Made by a program: the position numbers and the translations under genes | The notes under the pieces: generated by a model | Told to the model about the DNA's origin: nothing | Seen by the model: only the letters and a program-made list of their open reading frames with translations | The model's database searches: none | DNA from: Sphaerimonospora sp050942215 | GTDB lineage: Bacteria > Actinomycetota > Actinomycetes > Streptosporangiales > Streptosporangiaceae | Length of the DNA stretch: 64,000 nucleotides | Assembly (NCBI RefSeq): GCF_050942215.1 | Contig: NZ_CP192056.1 | Location: forward strand, 3,534,001-3,598,000 | Direction of reading: 5' to 3' | Shown: positions 1 through 8,187 of the stretch, one piece after another | How the letters are laid out: the number at the start of each line of letters is the position of its first letter | Numbering within the stretch: position 1 is the stretch's first letter

Positions 1-665
1 ACCACCGCGATCTGCGCCGGGTGGATGCACGCGCGGCCGACGTAGCCGAGCCGGGCCAGGCCGAGCGTCGAGGCCCGCAGCGCGTCGAGGTCGCGGAAGT
101 CGGTGGAGACCGGGGCGACCGGGGGGTCGATGCCCGCGGCCGCCGAGGCGAGCACCACCTGGGAGCGGACCCAGAGCAGCTCCCGCTCGTCGCCGCCGGG
201 GGTGATGCCGGTGTCGGCGCGCAGGTCGGCCTCGCCTACCTGCAGCCGGGCCACCCGGGGGGCCGCCGCGATCAGCGGAGCCCGCAGGACGGCCGCCGCC
301 GACTCCAGCAGCGGGACGACGGGCAGCCGGCCGGCGCCGATCTCCGTCAGCAGCGCGTCGACCACGTCGAGCTCGCCGGCCGTCTCGACCTTCGCGAGCA
401 CCAGCCCCGTCAGCCGCGGCGACGCCGCGACGGCCCGGATGTCGGTCTCGCGCCGCTCGCCGGAGTTGACCCGGACCCAGATCTCCACCGGTCCCGGCTC
501 CACCGCGTCCAGCCAGGCGCGTACGGCGGCCCGCGCCGCGTCCTTCCCGGCGGGCGGGACCGCGTCCTCGATGTCGACGATGAGGGCGTCGGCCCCCCGG
601 CCGAGCGCCTTGCCGAGCTTGTCCGGAGCGTCGCCGGGGACGTAGAGATAGGAGCGTGCGGTCAC
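1..665 (-). CDS. CitE/HpcH-type CoA-ester lyase, 3' part missing
   Basis: Aldolase of the HpcH/HpaI-CitE family, which splits or forms C-C bonds in citramalyl-, malyl- or citryl-type CoA esters with Mg2+. The protein starts VTARSYLYVPGDAPDKL and shows the family blocks ADALIVDIEDAV, the VLAKVETA strand and RLQVGEADLRADTG. These carry the Mg-binding Glu and Asp residues and the CoA-contacting Arg. The GTG start overlaps the stop of the acyl-CoA dehydrogenase gene by 4 bp (GTGA), so it is translationally coupled as the last visible gene of the operon. The window edge cuts the C-terminus; about 221 codons are present against a usual 270-300. The exact substrate cannot be read from the sequence; a product of the upstream beta-oxidation-like steps is likely. 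Confidence 0.85.
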   Translation of the reverse strand, partial: MTARSYLYVPGDAPDKLGKALGRGADALIVDIEDAVPPAGKDAARAAVRAWLDAVEPGPVEIWVRVNSGERRETDIRAVAASPRLTGLVLAKVETAGELDVVDALLTEIGAGRLPVVPLLESAAAVLRAPLIAAAPRVARLQVGEADLRADTGITPGGDERELLWVRSQVVLASAAAGIDPPVAPVSTDFRDLDALRASTLGLARLGYVGRACIHPAQIAV

Positions 666-1831
666 CCGCCCCACCCCACCTTCACGTCACCCCGGGTCAG
701 GGCCTTGGCCACGACGGTGCGCAGCACGTCGTTGGTGCCCTCGCCGATGCTCATGAGCACCGCGTCGCGATAGAGCCGCTCCACCTCGTATTCGGTGGAG
801 TATCCGTACCCGCCGTGCACCTTCAGCGCGTCGATGGCCGCCTGCAGCGCCACCTCCGAGCAGAAGATCTTGGCCATGCCCGTCTGCGCGTCTGCCCGGC
901 CGCGCCTGACCCGGTCGGCCGCCCAGTAGGCCATGAGGCGGGCCGCCTGCAGCGTCGTGGCCAGCGAGGCGAGCTGGAGCTGGACGGCCTGGAAGTCCGC
1001 GATGGCCCGGCCGAACGCCCTGCGCTGCCCGGCGTAGGCCAGCGCCTCGTCGTAGGCGCGCTGGGCGATGCCCACGGAGCGGGCGGCGATGTTGACCCGC
1101 CCCCACTCCAGCGCGGACAGCACCTGCTGCATGCCCCGGCCCTCGACGTCGCCCAGCAGGTTGGCGGCGGGGACCCGGGCCCCGTCGAGCACCACCTCGC
1201 ACGACTCGGTGCCCTTGTAGCCCAGCTTCGGGATGTCCTTGGTGACCGTGTGACCGGGGGTGTCCGCGTCGACGAGCAGGACGCTCATCCCCCGGTGCGC
1301 CGGCGTCGCGTCCGGATCGGTCTTCACCAGCACCGGCAGCGGATCGGCGTGCCGCGCGTTGGTGATCCAGGTCTTCGTGCCGTTCACCACGTAGTGATCC
1401 CCGTCGCGGCGGGCGACGGTGCGGATGCCCTGCAGGTCGGTGCCCGCGTCGGGCTCGGTCAGGCCGATCCCGGTGCGCCGCTCGCCGCTGGCCAGCCCCG
1501 GCAGATAACGCCGCTTCTGGTCCTCGGTGCCGTGCATCGCGATCATCCGGCAGGTCAGGGAGTGGCTGCCGAGGATGCCGGCCACGCCCATCCAGCCGCG
1601 CGAGATCTCCTCGAAGACGAGCGCGAACGACACCGGGTCGAGGTCGAGACCGCCGTACTCCTCCGGCACCGTGATGCCGAACAGGCCCATCGCCTTGAGG
1701 CCGTCCACGATCTCGGCCGGGTACCGGCCGGAGTGCTCCCAGTCCCGTGCGACCGGCACGATCTCCTTGTCGACGAATTCGCGCAGCAGCGCGCGGAACT
1801 CACGTTGGTCGTCGTTCAGTTCGAAGTCCAC
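662..1831 (-). CDS. Acyl-CoA dehydrogenase
   Basis: FAD-dependent alpha,beta-dehydrogenation of an acyl-CoA. The 389-residue protein has full family length, with an N-terminal helical domain (FELNDDQREFRALLREFV), the beta-domain signature GIGLTEPDAGTD near residue 140 and a C-terminal helical domain. The C-terminal domain contains GGYGYSTEYEVERLYRD and IGEGTNDV, where the Glu is at the position of the catalytic base. The start is a GTG 3 bp after the end of the DUF35 gene. With the CoA-transferase and MaoC genes upstream it forms the oxidation step of a CoA-thioester pathway. The substrate is unknown, and a single homomeric enzyme is expected because no second ACAD subunit is present. Confidence 0.93.
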   Translation of the reverse strand: MDFELNDDQREFRALLREFVDKEIVPVARDWEHSGRYPAEIVDGLKAMGLFGITVPEEYGGLDLDPVSFALVFEEISRGWMGVAGILGSHSLTCRMIAMHGTEDQKRRYLPGLASGERRTGIGLTEPDAGTDLQGIRTVARRDGDHYVVNGTKTWITNARHADPLPVLVKTDPDATPAHRGMSVLLVDADTPGHTVTKDIPKLGYKGTESCEVVLDGARVPAANLLGDVEGRGMQQVLSALEWGRVNIAARSVGIAQRAYDEALAYAGQRRAFGRAIADFQAVQLQLASLATTLQAARLMAYWAADRVRRGRADAQTGMAKIFCSEVALQAAIDALKVHGGYGYSTEYEVERLYRDAVLMSIGEGTNDVLRTVVAKALTRGDVKVGWGG

Positions 1832-1834
1832 AGA

Positions 1835-2251
1835 TCACCTCTCGGAGGGTGTGAAAACCGGCAGGGCACGCCCGTCGGGCAACGGCCGCCAATCGAGCCG
1901 GAGCGCGTCGCCGGCGCCCACATCGTACGGATGCTCGGTGACCACGTTGCTGAGCAGCAGCACGCCCTCCGGGAGGCGTACGCGCGCCACGACGTAGGGC
2001 GGCCGGAACCCCGGCATCGCCCGCTCGACGACCGTGCAGGCGTCCACCACCCCCTCGCCCGGCGTCTGCGACCAGTCGAGGTCGCGCGAGGATCCGCACG
2101 CCGTGCACAGCGCGCGCGGCGGGTGCTGCGCGTGCCCGCAGGCCGCGCAGCACTGGACGAGCAGGACACGCCGCCGGGTGGCCTCCCACCACGGCCCGGT
2201 CACCTCGTCGGGCTCGGGCACCTGGTGGCTCTGCTGTTTCTCGGTGCTCAC
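1835..2251 (-). CDS. DUF35 Zn-ribbon/OB-fold protein (thiolase partner)
   Basis: Small protein of 138 aa with a zinc ribbon (CCACGHAQHPPRALCTACG, four cysteines near residues 33-52) followed by an OB-fold (DUF35). Such proteins bind acyl-CoA and form complexes with thiolase-like proteins; in steroid side-chain degradation the DUF35 part of ChsH2 supports the retro-aldolase Ltp2. The GTG start overlaps the thiolase-like stop by 4 bp, exactly the pairing expected for a two-subunit enzyme. Longer in-frame openings upstream are out-of-frame readings of the thiolase-like gene and were not used. Confidence 0.88.
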   Translation of the reverse strand: MSTEKQQSHQVPEPDEVTGPWWEATRRRVLLVQCCAACGHAQHPPRALCTACGSSRDLDWSQTPGEGVVDACTVVERAMPGFRPPYVVARVRLPEGVLLLSNVVTEHPYDVGAGDALRLDWRPLPDGRALPVFTPSER

Positions 2252-3396
2252 CGGTCCACCCCCAGCAGGACGGTCGCGTGCGTGGACAGGATGCCGCCGG
2301 TGCCGTGCGCGAGCGCGATCTCCGCCCCCGGCACCTGCCGGGCTCCGCACTCGCCGCGCAGCTGCCGTACGGCCTCGACCAGCAGCAGCACGCCGTACTG
2401 CCCGGGATGGCAGTAGGACAGGCCGCCGCCGGAGGTGTCGAGCGGGAAGCCGCCGCCCGGCCGGATGCGGCCGCCGGCGATCCAGTCGAGCGCCTCGCCC
2501 CGGCCGCAGAACCCGAGCGCCTCCAGCGTGAGCACGACGGTGATGGTGAAGGAGTCGTACACCTCGGCGACGTCCACGTCGGCGGGGGTCAGCCCGGCGC
2601 GGGCGAAGGCGGCGCGGCCCGACTCGACGGCGCCCGTCACGGTCAGGTCGTCGACCGCGGTCATCGAGGTGTTGGTCGTGCACTCGCCGTACCCGAGCAC
2701 CCGCACCGGCGGCCTGCGCAGGTCGCGGGCCCGGTCGAGCGAGGTGAGCACGACCGCCCCGCCCCCGTCGGTCACCAGGCAGCAGTCGGCCGTGGTCAGC
2801 GGCGTCGACACCATGGGGGCGCCGAGCACGTCGGCCACGCTCAGCGGGCCCGCCCCGTGGCGGAACGCCGCCGGGTTGAGCAGCGCCCACTCGCGTGCCG
2901 CCACGGCGACCTCGGCGAGCTGCTCGCGCGTCCCGCCGTAGCGGTGCAGGTACCGCTGGGCGGCCATGGCGTAGTAGGAGATCGGATAGAGGGGTCCGTA
3001 GGGCGTCTCGAACTGCGCCTCCGGGGTGTGCGACTCGACCACGCCGCCCAGCGAGCGGGACCGGGCCGAGCGCTGGTTGGAGCCGTACGAGATGACCACG
3101 GTCGAGCACTGCCCGGCCTCGATGGCCTGGACGGCGCGTGCGACGTACATCTCGAACGCCGAGCCACCGGCGAAGGTCGAGTCCGTCCAGGCCGGGCGCA
3201 GCCCGAGATAGTCGGCGACCTGCGTCGCGGAGAAACGGGAGACCCCGGTCGTCGCCAGGCCGTCCACGTCCGCGAGGGTCAGCCCGGCGTCCTCGAGCGC
3301 CCTGCCGACGGCCTGGGCCTGCAGGCCGAGAATCGATCTGCCGGTGACGCCGAGATCGCTCTCGGCCGCCCCGGCGATCGCCACCGATGTGCTCAT
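2248..3396 (-). CDS. Thiolase-like lipid-transfer/retro-aldolase protein (Ltp2 type)
   Basis: Thiolase-fold protein of 382 aa. The usual nucleophilic cysteine region reads TFAGGSAFEM, without the Cys seen in degradative thiolases, whereas EVYDSFTITVVLTLE and GGGLSYCHPGQYG resemble the Ltp2/SCP-x-like branch. That branch, with a DUF35 partner, performs retro-aldol cleavage of 3-hydroxyacyl-CoA esters rather than thiolysis. It is coupled to the DUF35 gene downstream (GTGA) and overlaps the MaoC gene upstream by 4 bp. I infer C-C cleavage after the hydration step; classical thiolase activity is less likely because the Cys is missing. Confidence 0.85.
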   Translation of the reverse strand: MSTSVAIAGAAESDLGVTGRSILGLQAQAVGRALEDAGLTLADVDGLATTGVSRFSATQVADYLGLRPAWTDSTFAGGSAFEMYVARAVQAIEAGQCSTVVISYGSNQRSARSRSLGGVVESHTPEAQFETPYGPLYPISYYAMAAQRYLHRYGGTREQLAEVAVAAREWALLNPAAFRHGAGPLSVADVLGAPMVSTPLTTADCCLVTDGGGAVVLTSLDRARDLRRPPVRVLGYGECTTNTSMTAVDDLTVTGAVESGRAAFARAGLTPADVDVAEVYDSFTITVVLTLEALGFCGRGEALDWIAGGRIRPGGGFPLDTSGGGLSYCHPGQYGVLLLVEAVRQLRGECGARQVPGAEIALAHGTGGILSTHATVLLGVDR

Positions 3397-3836
3397 CTCT
3401 CCTCCGGTGCGCGCAGCGCGACTTCGGCGCCGGCCGGCTCCACCGCGGCCCGTTCCGGCTCGTCCCCGTCGACGATCACGATCCGCTGCTCCACCGTGAT
3501 GGCGTCGCCGTCGACGGCGGTGACCCTTCCGGTGCAGCGGACGGTGTCGCCGGCGAAGACGAGGTTCTTGAACCTGAAGTGCAGGCGGCGCACGACGGCG
3601 CGGGGGCCGAGCCAGTCCTGGAGCTGCTCGACGAGCAGCGCGCCGAAGACCTGCCCGTCGACCACCGGTGCGGGCAGCCGGCGCGCCTCCAGGTATTCGG
3701 GATCGTAGTGCAGCCGGTGCCAGTCCCAGGTGGCGCCGGCGTAGGCGATCATGTCTCGCAGGCCGATCGTCCGCTCCAGCACAGGCACCTCGGCGCCGAC
3801 GGCCGGCGTCGGCCCGGCCGCTGTGTGCTCGGTCAC
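3393..3836 (-). CDS. MaoC-like (R)-specific enoyl-CoA hydratase subunit
   Basis: Hot-dog-fold protein of 147 aa. The hydratase signature appears as WDWHRLHYDPEY, with the catalytic Asp and His pair (D-x4-H) near residues 38-44, followed by PVVDGQVFGALL. It overlaps both neighbours by 4 bp. The upstream gene (3833-4333) is a second hot-dog protein lacking the His, so the two probably form a heteromeric hydratase like ChsH1-ChsH2: one subunit supplies the catalytic pair and the other the acyl pocket. Role: hydration of the enoyl-CoA produced by the acyl-CoA dehydrogenase. Confidence 0.85.
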   Translation of the reverse strand: MTEHTAAGPTPAVGAEVPVLERTIGLRDMIAYAGATWDWHRLHYDPEYLEARRLPAPVVDGQVFGALLVEQLQDWLGPRAVVRRLHFRFKNLVFAGDTVRCTGRVTAVDGDAITVEQRIVIVDGDEPERAAVEPAGAEVALRAPEER

Positions 3837-4333
3837 CGCTCCCCCTCCAGTGCGACGTAGATGATGGTCTCCTCGTTCGTGACGAGCGGCCTGCCCTGCT
3901 GGTCGGTGTAGTCGGCGACCGAGGAGACGATGAGCATCTCCTGCCCGCCGGAGGTGCGCCGCTCGGTCACGCCGGTCACCCGCCAGGTGGCGGTGACGAC
4001 GTCGCCGGGCCGTACGGGCCGGTGGAAGGTGTAGGTGTTGCCGCCGCGCACCTTCCGGGTGCCGGGGATGTCGATGTGCCAGTCGTGCCCGGCGTAGCCG
4101 TCGGCGTCCGGCGGCAGGTCGGCGTACTGGTTCGTCTCGCAGATCAGGGTGGGCGGGGCGATGATCCCGTCGTAGCCGTGCCGCCTCGCGTACGCCTCGT
4201 CGGTGTAGAGCGGGTTGTCGTCGCCGACGGCGCGGGCGTAGTAGCGGATGGCGGCCCGGCCGAGTTCCTCCGGCGCGGTGTAGGACACCTCGCGGCCGAC
4301 GAGCGCGCGGATCTCCTCGGTCAGCAGGCTCAT
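3833..4333 (-). CDS. FAS1-like/MaoC N-terminal-type hydratase subunit
   Basis: Hot-dog protein of 166 aa of the MaoC N-terminal (FAS1-like dehydratase) type. The active-site loop reads GDDNPLYTDEAY: Tyr stands where the catalytic His is found in active MaoC subunits, and IIAPPTLIC follows, a hallmark of the non-catalytic half of two-hot-dog hydratases. Together with the next gene it should give one functional enoyl-CoA hydratase. The ATG overlaps the stop of a very short ORF (4330-4410) that bridges the gap to the RidA-like gene. Confidence 0.85.
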   Translation of the reverse strand: MSLLTEEIRALVGREVSYTAPEELGRAAIRYYARAVGDDNPLYTDEAYARRHGYDGIIAPPTLICETNQYADLPPDADGYAGHDWHIDIPGTRKVRGGNTYTFHRPVRPGDVVTATWRVTGVTERRTSGGQEMLIVSSVADYTDQQGRPLVTNEETIIYVALEGER

Positions 4334-4410
4334 GCCTCCTCCTCGCCTTCGGCTCGGAGCGGCATGCGCCAGGCGCTGTGTTCGCTGATTCGCTCGCTAC
4401 GCTCGCTCAT
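4330..4410 (-). CDS. Possible 26-residue bridging ORF
   Basis: The 73-bp gap between the RidA-like gene and the hydratase is exactly filled by an ATG ORF of 26 codons beginning MSERSERISEHSAWRM. Its ATG overlaps the upstream TGA (ATGA), and its own TGA overlaps the downstream ATG (ATGA). A strong GAGGAGGAGG Shine-Dalgarno for the hydratase lies inside its 3' end. The first third is made of the repetitive gctcgctacgctcgctc sequence common in actinomycete intergenic DNA, so it may be only a repeat that keeps translation coupled. No function is proposed. Confidence 0.3.
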   Translation of the reverse strand: MSERSERISEHSAWRMPLRAEGEEEA

Positions 4411-5570
4411 GGGAGCACCGCCGCGGGGAAGACCTCGAGGAGGAACTCCGGCCGGAGCAGCCCCGCGCAGATCGCGCCGGTGGAGGCCGGCCACGGATCG
4501 CGGAGCAAGCGCTTGCGCACGTCGGCGACGCCACGGTAGGCGCCCAGCCCGTCGGGGCAGACGAACTCGATCGTCGACAGGAGCTGCTCGGGCCCGACCC
4601 CGGCGGCCTCGAGCACCCGCAGGATCGCATCGTAGGTCACCTCGGCCTGCGCCACCACGTCACCCGGGTGCAGCACCCGCTGCGTCTCCATGTCCAGGGC
4701 GGCGAAGCCGCTCATCCACAGCATGCCGCCGGCCTTGACGCCGGGGGTGTAGGTGAGGGTGTCGTAGCGGCTCCAGCCGGGGTTGACCGCCTCGAGCGGA
4801 TGCCGGGAGGCGGTGACCTCGAGCGCGACCAGCACGCCCGGATGGTGCAGCCGGCTCATCAGGATGCCGCCGGCGCCGGGGTAGACACCGGCTCCGCCCA
4901 GCCGCTCCTTGCGCACCCCGTGCGTGCGGCGGTAGACGTCGCGGGTGGCCGGCGTCGAGTAGTCGTAGGTCGTGACGGCGGCGTCCAGGGACAGCCCGAC
5001 CTCGCGCAGCAGCCGGTCGGCCTTGTCCAGGCAGTAGGCGTACTGGCCGACGAAGTCGCCCTCGCCGACCACGTCGCCGCGCTCGTCGATCGGCAGCAGC
5101 GTGGGCAGGAAGACCGCGCCGTCGGGGGCCTCGGCCACGCCGGCGGCCGACGCCACCGGGCCGCCCGGGCTCGCGTGCACCTCCACCTCGATGAACGCCG
5201 CCGGGCGCAGCAGCCGCTCGACGATCACCGTGCTGACCGCCGGCCGGTGCTCGCCGAAGATCTCCGCGCGTACGGCGGCCGCCTCCGGATACGCGTCCAG
5301 TCCCGGGACCGTGACGTTCTCCACGACGCGGGTGACGTCGGCGAAGGACAGCCCGGCGGCCTCGAGGATCGTGGCGATCTTCGCATACGCCGTACGCGCC
5401 TGGTCGGTCATGCCGCCGCGCACGACGATGCGCCCGGACTCGGGGTCGTGCTCGCTGGCGGAGTGGCCGGACAGCCAGGCGTCCCGGCCGTGGGTCAGGC
5501 CCAGCGAGAAGGAGTAACCCTCGTAGCGGAACCACGGGAAGTGGCCGGGACGGATGGCTTGCAGAGTCAT
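4407..5570 (-). CDS. Triple RidA/YjgF-repeat protein
   Basis: Protein of 387 aa made of three consecutive RidA (YjgF/YER057c)-like segments. Segment 1 (about 1-140) contains ARTAYAKIATILEAAGLSFADV and RPAAFIEVEVHA. Segment 2 (about 141-270) contains CLDKADRLLREVGLSLDAAV and GVLVALEVTASRHP. Segment 3 (about 271-387) contains YDAILRVLEAAGVGPEQLLS and RPEFLLEVFP. Canonical RidA hydrolyses reactive enamine/imine intermediates with a conserved Arg in a PxR[ST] motif. Here segment 1 has PAVST, and the others lack the Arg too, so ordinary imine deaminase activity is doubtful. The ATG overlaps the PrpD stop (ATGA). It could be a binding or structural member of the pathway. Confidence 0.75.
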   Translation of the reverse strand: MTLQAIRPGHFPWFRYEGYSFSLGLTHGRDAWLSGHSASEHDPESGRIVVRGGMTDQARTAYAKIATILEAAGLSFADVTRVVENVTVPGLDAYPEAAAVRAEIFGEHRPAVSTVIVERLLRPAAFIEVEVHASPGGPVASAAGVAEAPDGAVFLPTLLPIDERGDVVGEGDFVGQYAYCLDKADRLLREVGLSLDAAVTTYDYSTPATRDVYRRTHGVRKERLGGAGVYPGAGGILMSRLHHPGVLVALEVTASRHPLEAVNPGWSRYDTLTYTPGVKAGGMLWMSGFAALDMETQRVLHPGDVVAQAEVTYDAILRVLEAAGVGPEQLLSTIEFVCPDGLGAYRGVADVRKRLLRDPWPASTGAICAGLLRPEFLLEVFPAAVLP

Positions 5571-6973
5571 TTGTGTTCCTCCGGTGCCGGCCGGGCCAGC
5601 CGGTCGGCGAGTACGACGATGGTGGAAAGGTCTGGTTCGGCGGCGAGGCCGCGCACCCTGCGGGCCAGCTCCGCCGCCGTCTCCCCGTCCTCCGGTGCGG
5701 AGGCGTCCGCCGCGTTGGCGGTGAACTTCGCGTCCAGATCGCGGTCGCGGAGCGGGCGGTCGGGCCCGCCGACGCTGCGCGGCACCCGCCCCTCGATCAC
5801 CTGCCGGTCGGCGAGCCGCAGGCGTACTCGTCCCGGCGCGTCGGCGGCGACCCCCTCCGCCGGGGTGACGACCGTTCTGACGCGGGCCGCGAGATCGGCC
5901 ACCTCCGGACGGCGCAGCGACTCCGGCGAGTACGTCGCGAGCGTCACCTCGCCGTCGTGGAGCAGCGCCGCGACCGTCCACGGCAGGGAGAACTTCGCGT
6001 CGTACGGCGTGCGCGGGCGCGTCTTGCGCTCCGCCGGCTCGCACACGATGCCCGCGCTGTCGGGGTGCACGTCGGCGATCACCTCGATCACCTCGGCGGC
6101 CCGCACGTCATGCCGGCGCAGCGCCTCGGCGGTCGCGTCGAGGGTCACGTGCATGAGCTGGCAGGCCGGATAGGGCTTGACGGTGATGCGGGTGGTCTCC
6201 CACGTCTCCCCCAGCCCGGCGGTGACCGCCTCGGCGGCCACGGCCCGGCCGGCCAGCGCGGCGTACAGGCCCTGCGGTCCTTCGAGGACGCTGTCAGGTC
6301 CGCTCGCCCCCGCCGCCGCCAGCCGGGCGGCGAGGATCCCCGACGCCGAGGCGAGGCCGGGATGGAGTTGCTTGGTCGACGCGCCGGTGGCCAGGAACTC
6401 CAGCAGGCCGCCCGCCTGGCTGCCCGCGATGCCCAGCGCGTCGACGGCCTGCCCGGGGCCGAGCCGCAGCAGCCGCGCGGTCACGATCGCGGCCGACATC
6501 ACCCCGCAGCTCATGGTCGCGTGCAGCCCGCGGGCGTGGAAGCCGTGGGGGGCGGCGGCCGCGATCCGGCACACCGTCTCGTAGCCCGCGATCACCGCGG
6601 CGAGCACCTCGGCGCCGGACGCGCCGACCTGCTCGCCGACCGCGAGGGCGGCCGGCAGCACCACCGCCGTGGCGTGGACGAGCCCGCCCGCATGGGTGTC
6701 GTCGAAGTCGAGCGCGTGCACCAGGGTGCCGGCGGCGAGCGCCGCGGCGACCGCCGACCCGCGCTCGCCGGTGCCGAGAACCGTGGCCTCGGCCGGGCCG
6801 CCGAGACCCCGCGCCACCGTGACGGCGGGGGCGGCGATCGAGGTCCGGCCGGCCGCGACGGCCGTGCCGAGACCGTCGAGCAGGTGCCGGCAGGCCGCCT
6901 CCCGCACGTCCCGCGGCGCGTCGGCCGGCCCCGGGCCCAGCGCCCACTCGGCCAGGACGCGCGCCGCCGTCAT
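5567..6973 (-). CDS. MmgE/PrpD family protein
   Basis: Protein of 468 aa matching the MmgE/PrpD family (2-methylcitrate dehydratase, iminodisuccinate epimerase, cis-aconitate decarboxylase relatives). Visible family features are LLDGLGTAVAAGRTS near the N-terminus, HALDFDDTHAGGLVHATAVVLPAALA around residues 85-110, the GSQAGGLLEFLATGASTKQLHPG block, and a C-terminal domain with YDAKFSLPW. These proteins add or remove water, or epimerise, small di- and tricarboxylates. No methylcitrate synthase is nearby, so the prpD symbol is not assigned. It overlaps both neighbours by 4 bp within the CoA-ester operon. Confidence 0.85.
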   Translation of the reverse strand: MTAARVLAEWALGPGPADAPRDVREAACRHLLDGLGTAVAAGRTSIAAPAVTVARGLGGPAEATVLGTGERGSAVAAALAAGTLVHALDFDDTHAGGLVHATAVVLPAALAVGEQVGASGAEVLAAVIAGYETVCRIAAAAPHGFHARGLHATMSCGVMSAAIVTARLLRLGPGQAVDALGIAGSQAGGLLEFLATGASTKQLHPGLASASGILAARLAAAGASGPDSVLEGPQGLYAALAGRAVAAEAVTAGLGETWETTRITVKPYPACQLMHVTLDATAEALRRHDVRAAEVIEVIADVHPDSAGIVCEPAERKTRPRTPYDAKFSLPWTVAALLHDGEVTLATYSPESLRRPEVADLAARVRTVVTPAEGVAADAPGRVRLRLADRQVIEGRVPRSVGGPDRPLRDRDLDAKFTANAADASAPEDGETAAELARRVRGLAAEPDLSTIVVLADRLARPAPEEHK

Positions 6974-8187
6974 GCCGTGCCCTCTCCGGCGGATCGTCCG
7001 AACGCGCCCGCCTCGGTCAGCGCCGTCACCTTCGCGTCGTCGTAACCCAGGAGTTCGCGCACGACGTGGCCGAAGTCCTCGTTGCGCCGGGGCGCCCGCC
7101 GGTAGTCGGGGCGCCGGGCGCCGACCCGGACGGGGGAGGCCACCTGGCGCACCGTGCCCCAGTGCGGGTGCTCGGTCTCCACGACCAGGTCGCGCGCGGC
7201 CGTGTGCTCCTCGGTCAGCGCGGCGGCGACGTCGTTGATCGGACCGCACGGGATCGACGCCGCGTAGAGCGGCTCCAGCCACTCCGCGACCGTACGCCGC
7301 CGGAACACCTCCTCCAGCATCGGCAGCAGGACATCCTTGTTGCGGCCGCGGTCGGCGAACGTGGCGAACCGCTCGTCGTCCGCCCATTCCGGGTGGCCCA
7401 CGACCTCGGCGAGCCGCCGCCAGAACTTCTCCTTGGCGCATCCGACGACGAGCCAGCCGTCCTTCGCCTCGAACACCTGGAACGGCACCAGCGACGGATG
7501 GGCGGAGTGCCGGGTGCGCTCGGGGGTGAACCCCTCGTTGAGGTGCCAGACGGCGGGGTAGGTCAGCAGGCCGATCGCGGTGTCGTAGAGGCTGACGTCG
7601 CAGTCCATGCCCACGCCGTCCCTGCGGGCCGCGTGCAGCCCGGCGAGCAGCGAGATCGCCGCCACCAGGCCGCCCGAGTAGTCGACCAGGGACAGCCCGG
7701 ACTTGGTGGGCGGCCCGCCGGGCTCCCCGGTGATGTCCATCCATCCGGCGAGGCCCTGCAGGATGTAGTCGTACCCCGGCTCGTTCCGCCTCGGGCCGGA
7801 CATGCCGAATCCGGTGAGCGAGCAGCACACGACGGCGGGGTTGAGATGCTTCAGGTCGTCGTAGGTGATGCGCATCTTGGCGGGCACGTCGCCGCGCAGG
7901 TTGCTGTAGACCACGTCGCTGACCCGGACGAGGTCCTCGAAGACCGAGCGTCCCTCGTCGCTGCCGAGGTCGAGGGAGAGGCTGCGCTTGTTGCGGTTGA
8001 AGGTCTCGAAGAACAGCGAATCCTCGCCCTCGGTGTACGGCGGCACGTATCGCCCGACGTCGCCGCCGGCGCGCGGATCCTCGATCTTGATCACCTCGGC
8101 CCCGAGGTCGGCCAGGTGCACGCTGCCGAACGGGCCGGCGCCGTACTGCTCGACGGCGACGATCCTGACATCCTCAAGCGGTCTCAC
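6970..8187 (-). CDS. Class III CoA-transferase (CaiB/Frc family)
   Basis: Protein of 405 aa of the CaiB/BaiF family, which moves CoA between carboxylic acids. The start is a GTG (VRPLEDVRIVAVEQYGAGPF) whose GTGA overlaps the LLM stop; longer readings upstream are out of frame with the LLM gene. Family features are HLADLGAEVIKIEDPRAGGD, FETFNRNKRSLSLDL, and DVSLYDTAIGLL, where the Asp of VSLYD is the expected site of the aspartyl-CoA intermediate. CoA activation of the organic acid by this enzyme would feed the ACAD, hydratase and lyase steps encoded downstream. Confidence 0.9.
   Translation of the reverse strand: MRPLEDVRIVAVEQYGAGPFGSVHLADLGAEVIKIEDPRAGGDVGRYVPPYTEGEDSLFFETFNRNKRSLSLDLGSDEGRSVFEDLVRVSDVVYSNLRGDVPAKMRITYDDLKHLNPAVVCCSLTGFGMSGPRRNEPGYDYILQGLAGWMDITGEPGGPPTKSGLSLVDYSGGLVAAISLLAGLHAARRDGVGMDCDVSLYDTAIGLLTYPAVWHLNEGFTPERTRHSAHPSLVPFQVFEAKDGWLVVGCAKEKFWRRLAEVVGHPEWADDERFATFADRGRNKDVLLPMLEEVFRRRTVAEWLEPLYAASIPCGPINDVAAALTEEHTAARDLVVETEHPHWGTVRQVASPVRVGARRPDYRRAPRRNEDFGHVVRELLGYDDAKVTALTEAGAFGRSAGEGTA

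Noticed and set aside
656..2416. Long plus-strand open frame opposite the acyl-CoA dehydrogenase and DUF35 genes
   Set aside because: No recognisable domain and low-complexity composition; the minus strand carries clear conserved genes with 4-bp overlaps.
5567..6973. prpD as a methylcitrate-cycle gene
   Set aside because: No citrate synthase-like or methylisocitrate lyase gene is adjacent; only family membership is supported.
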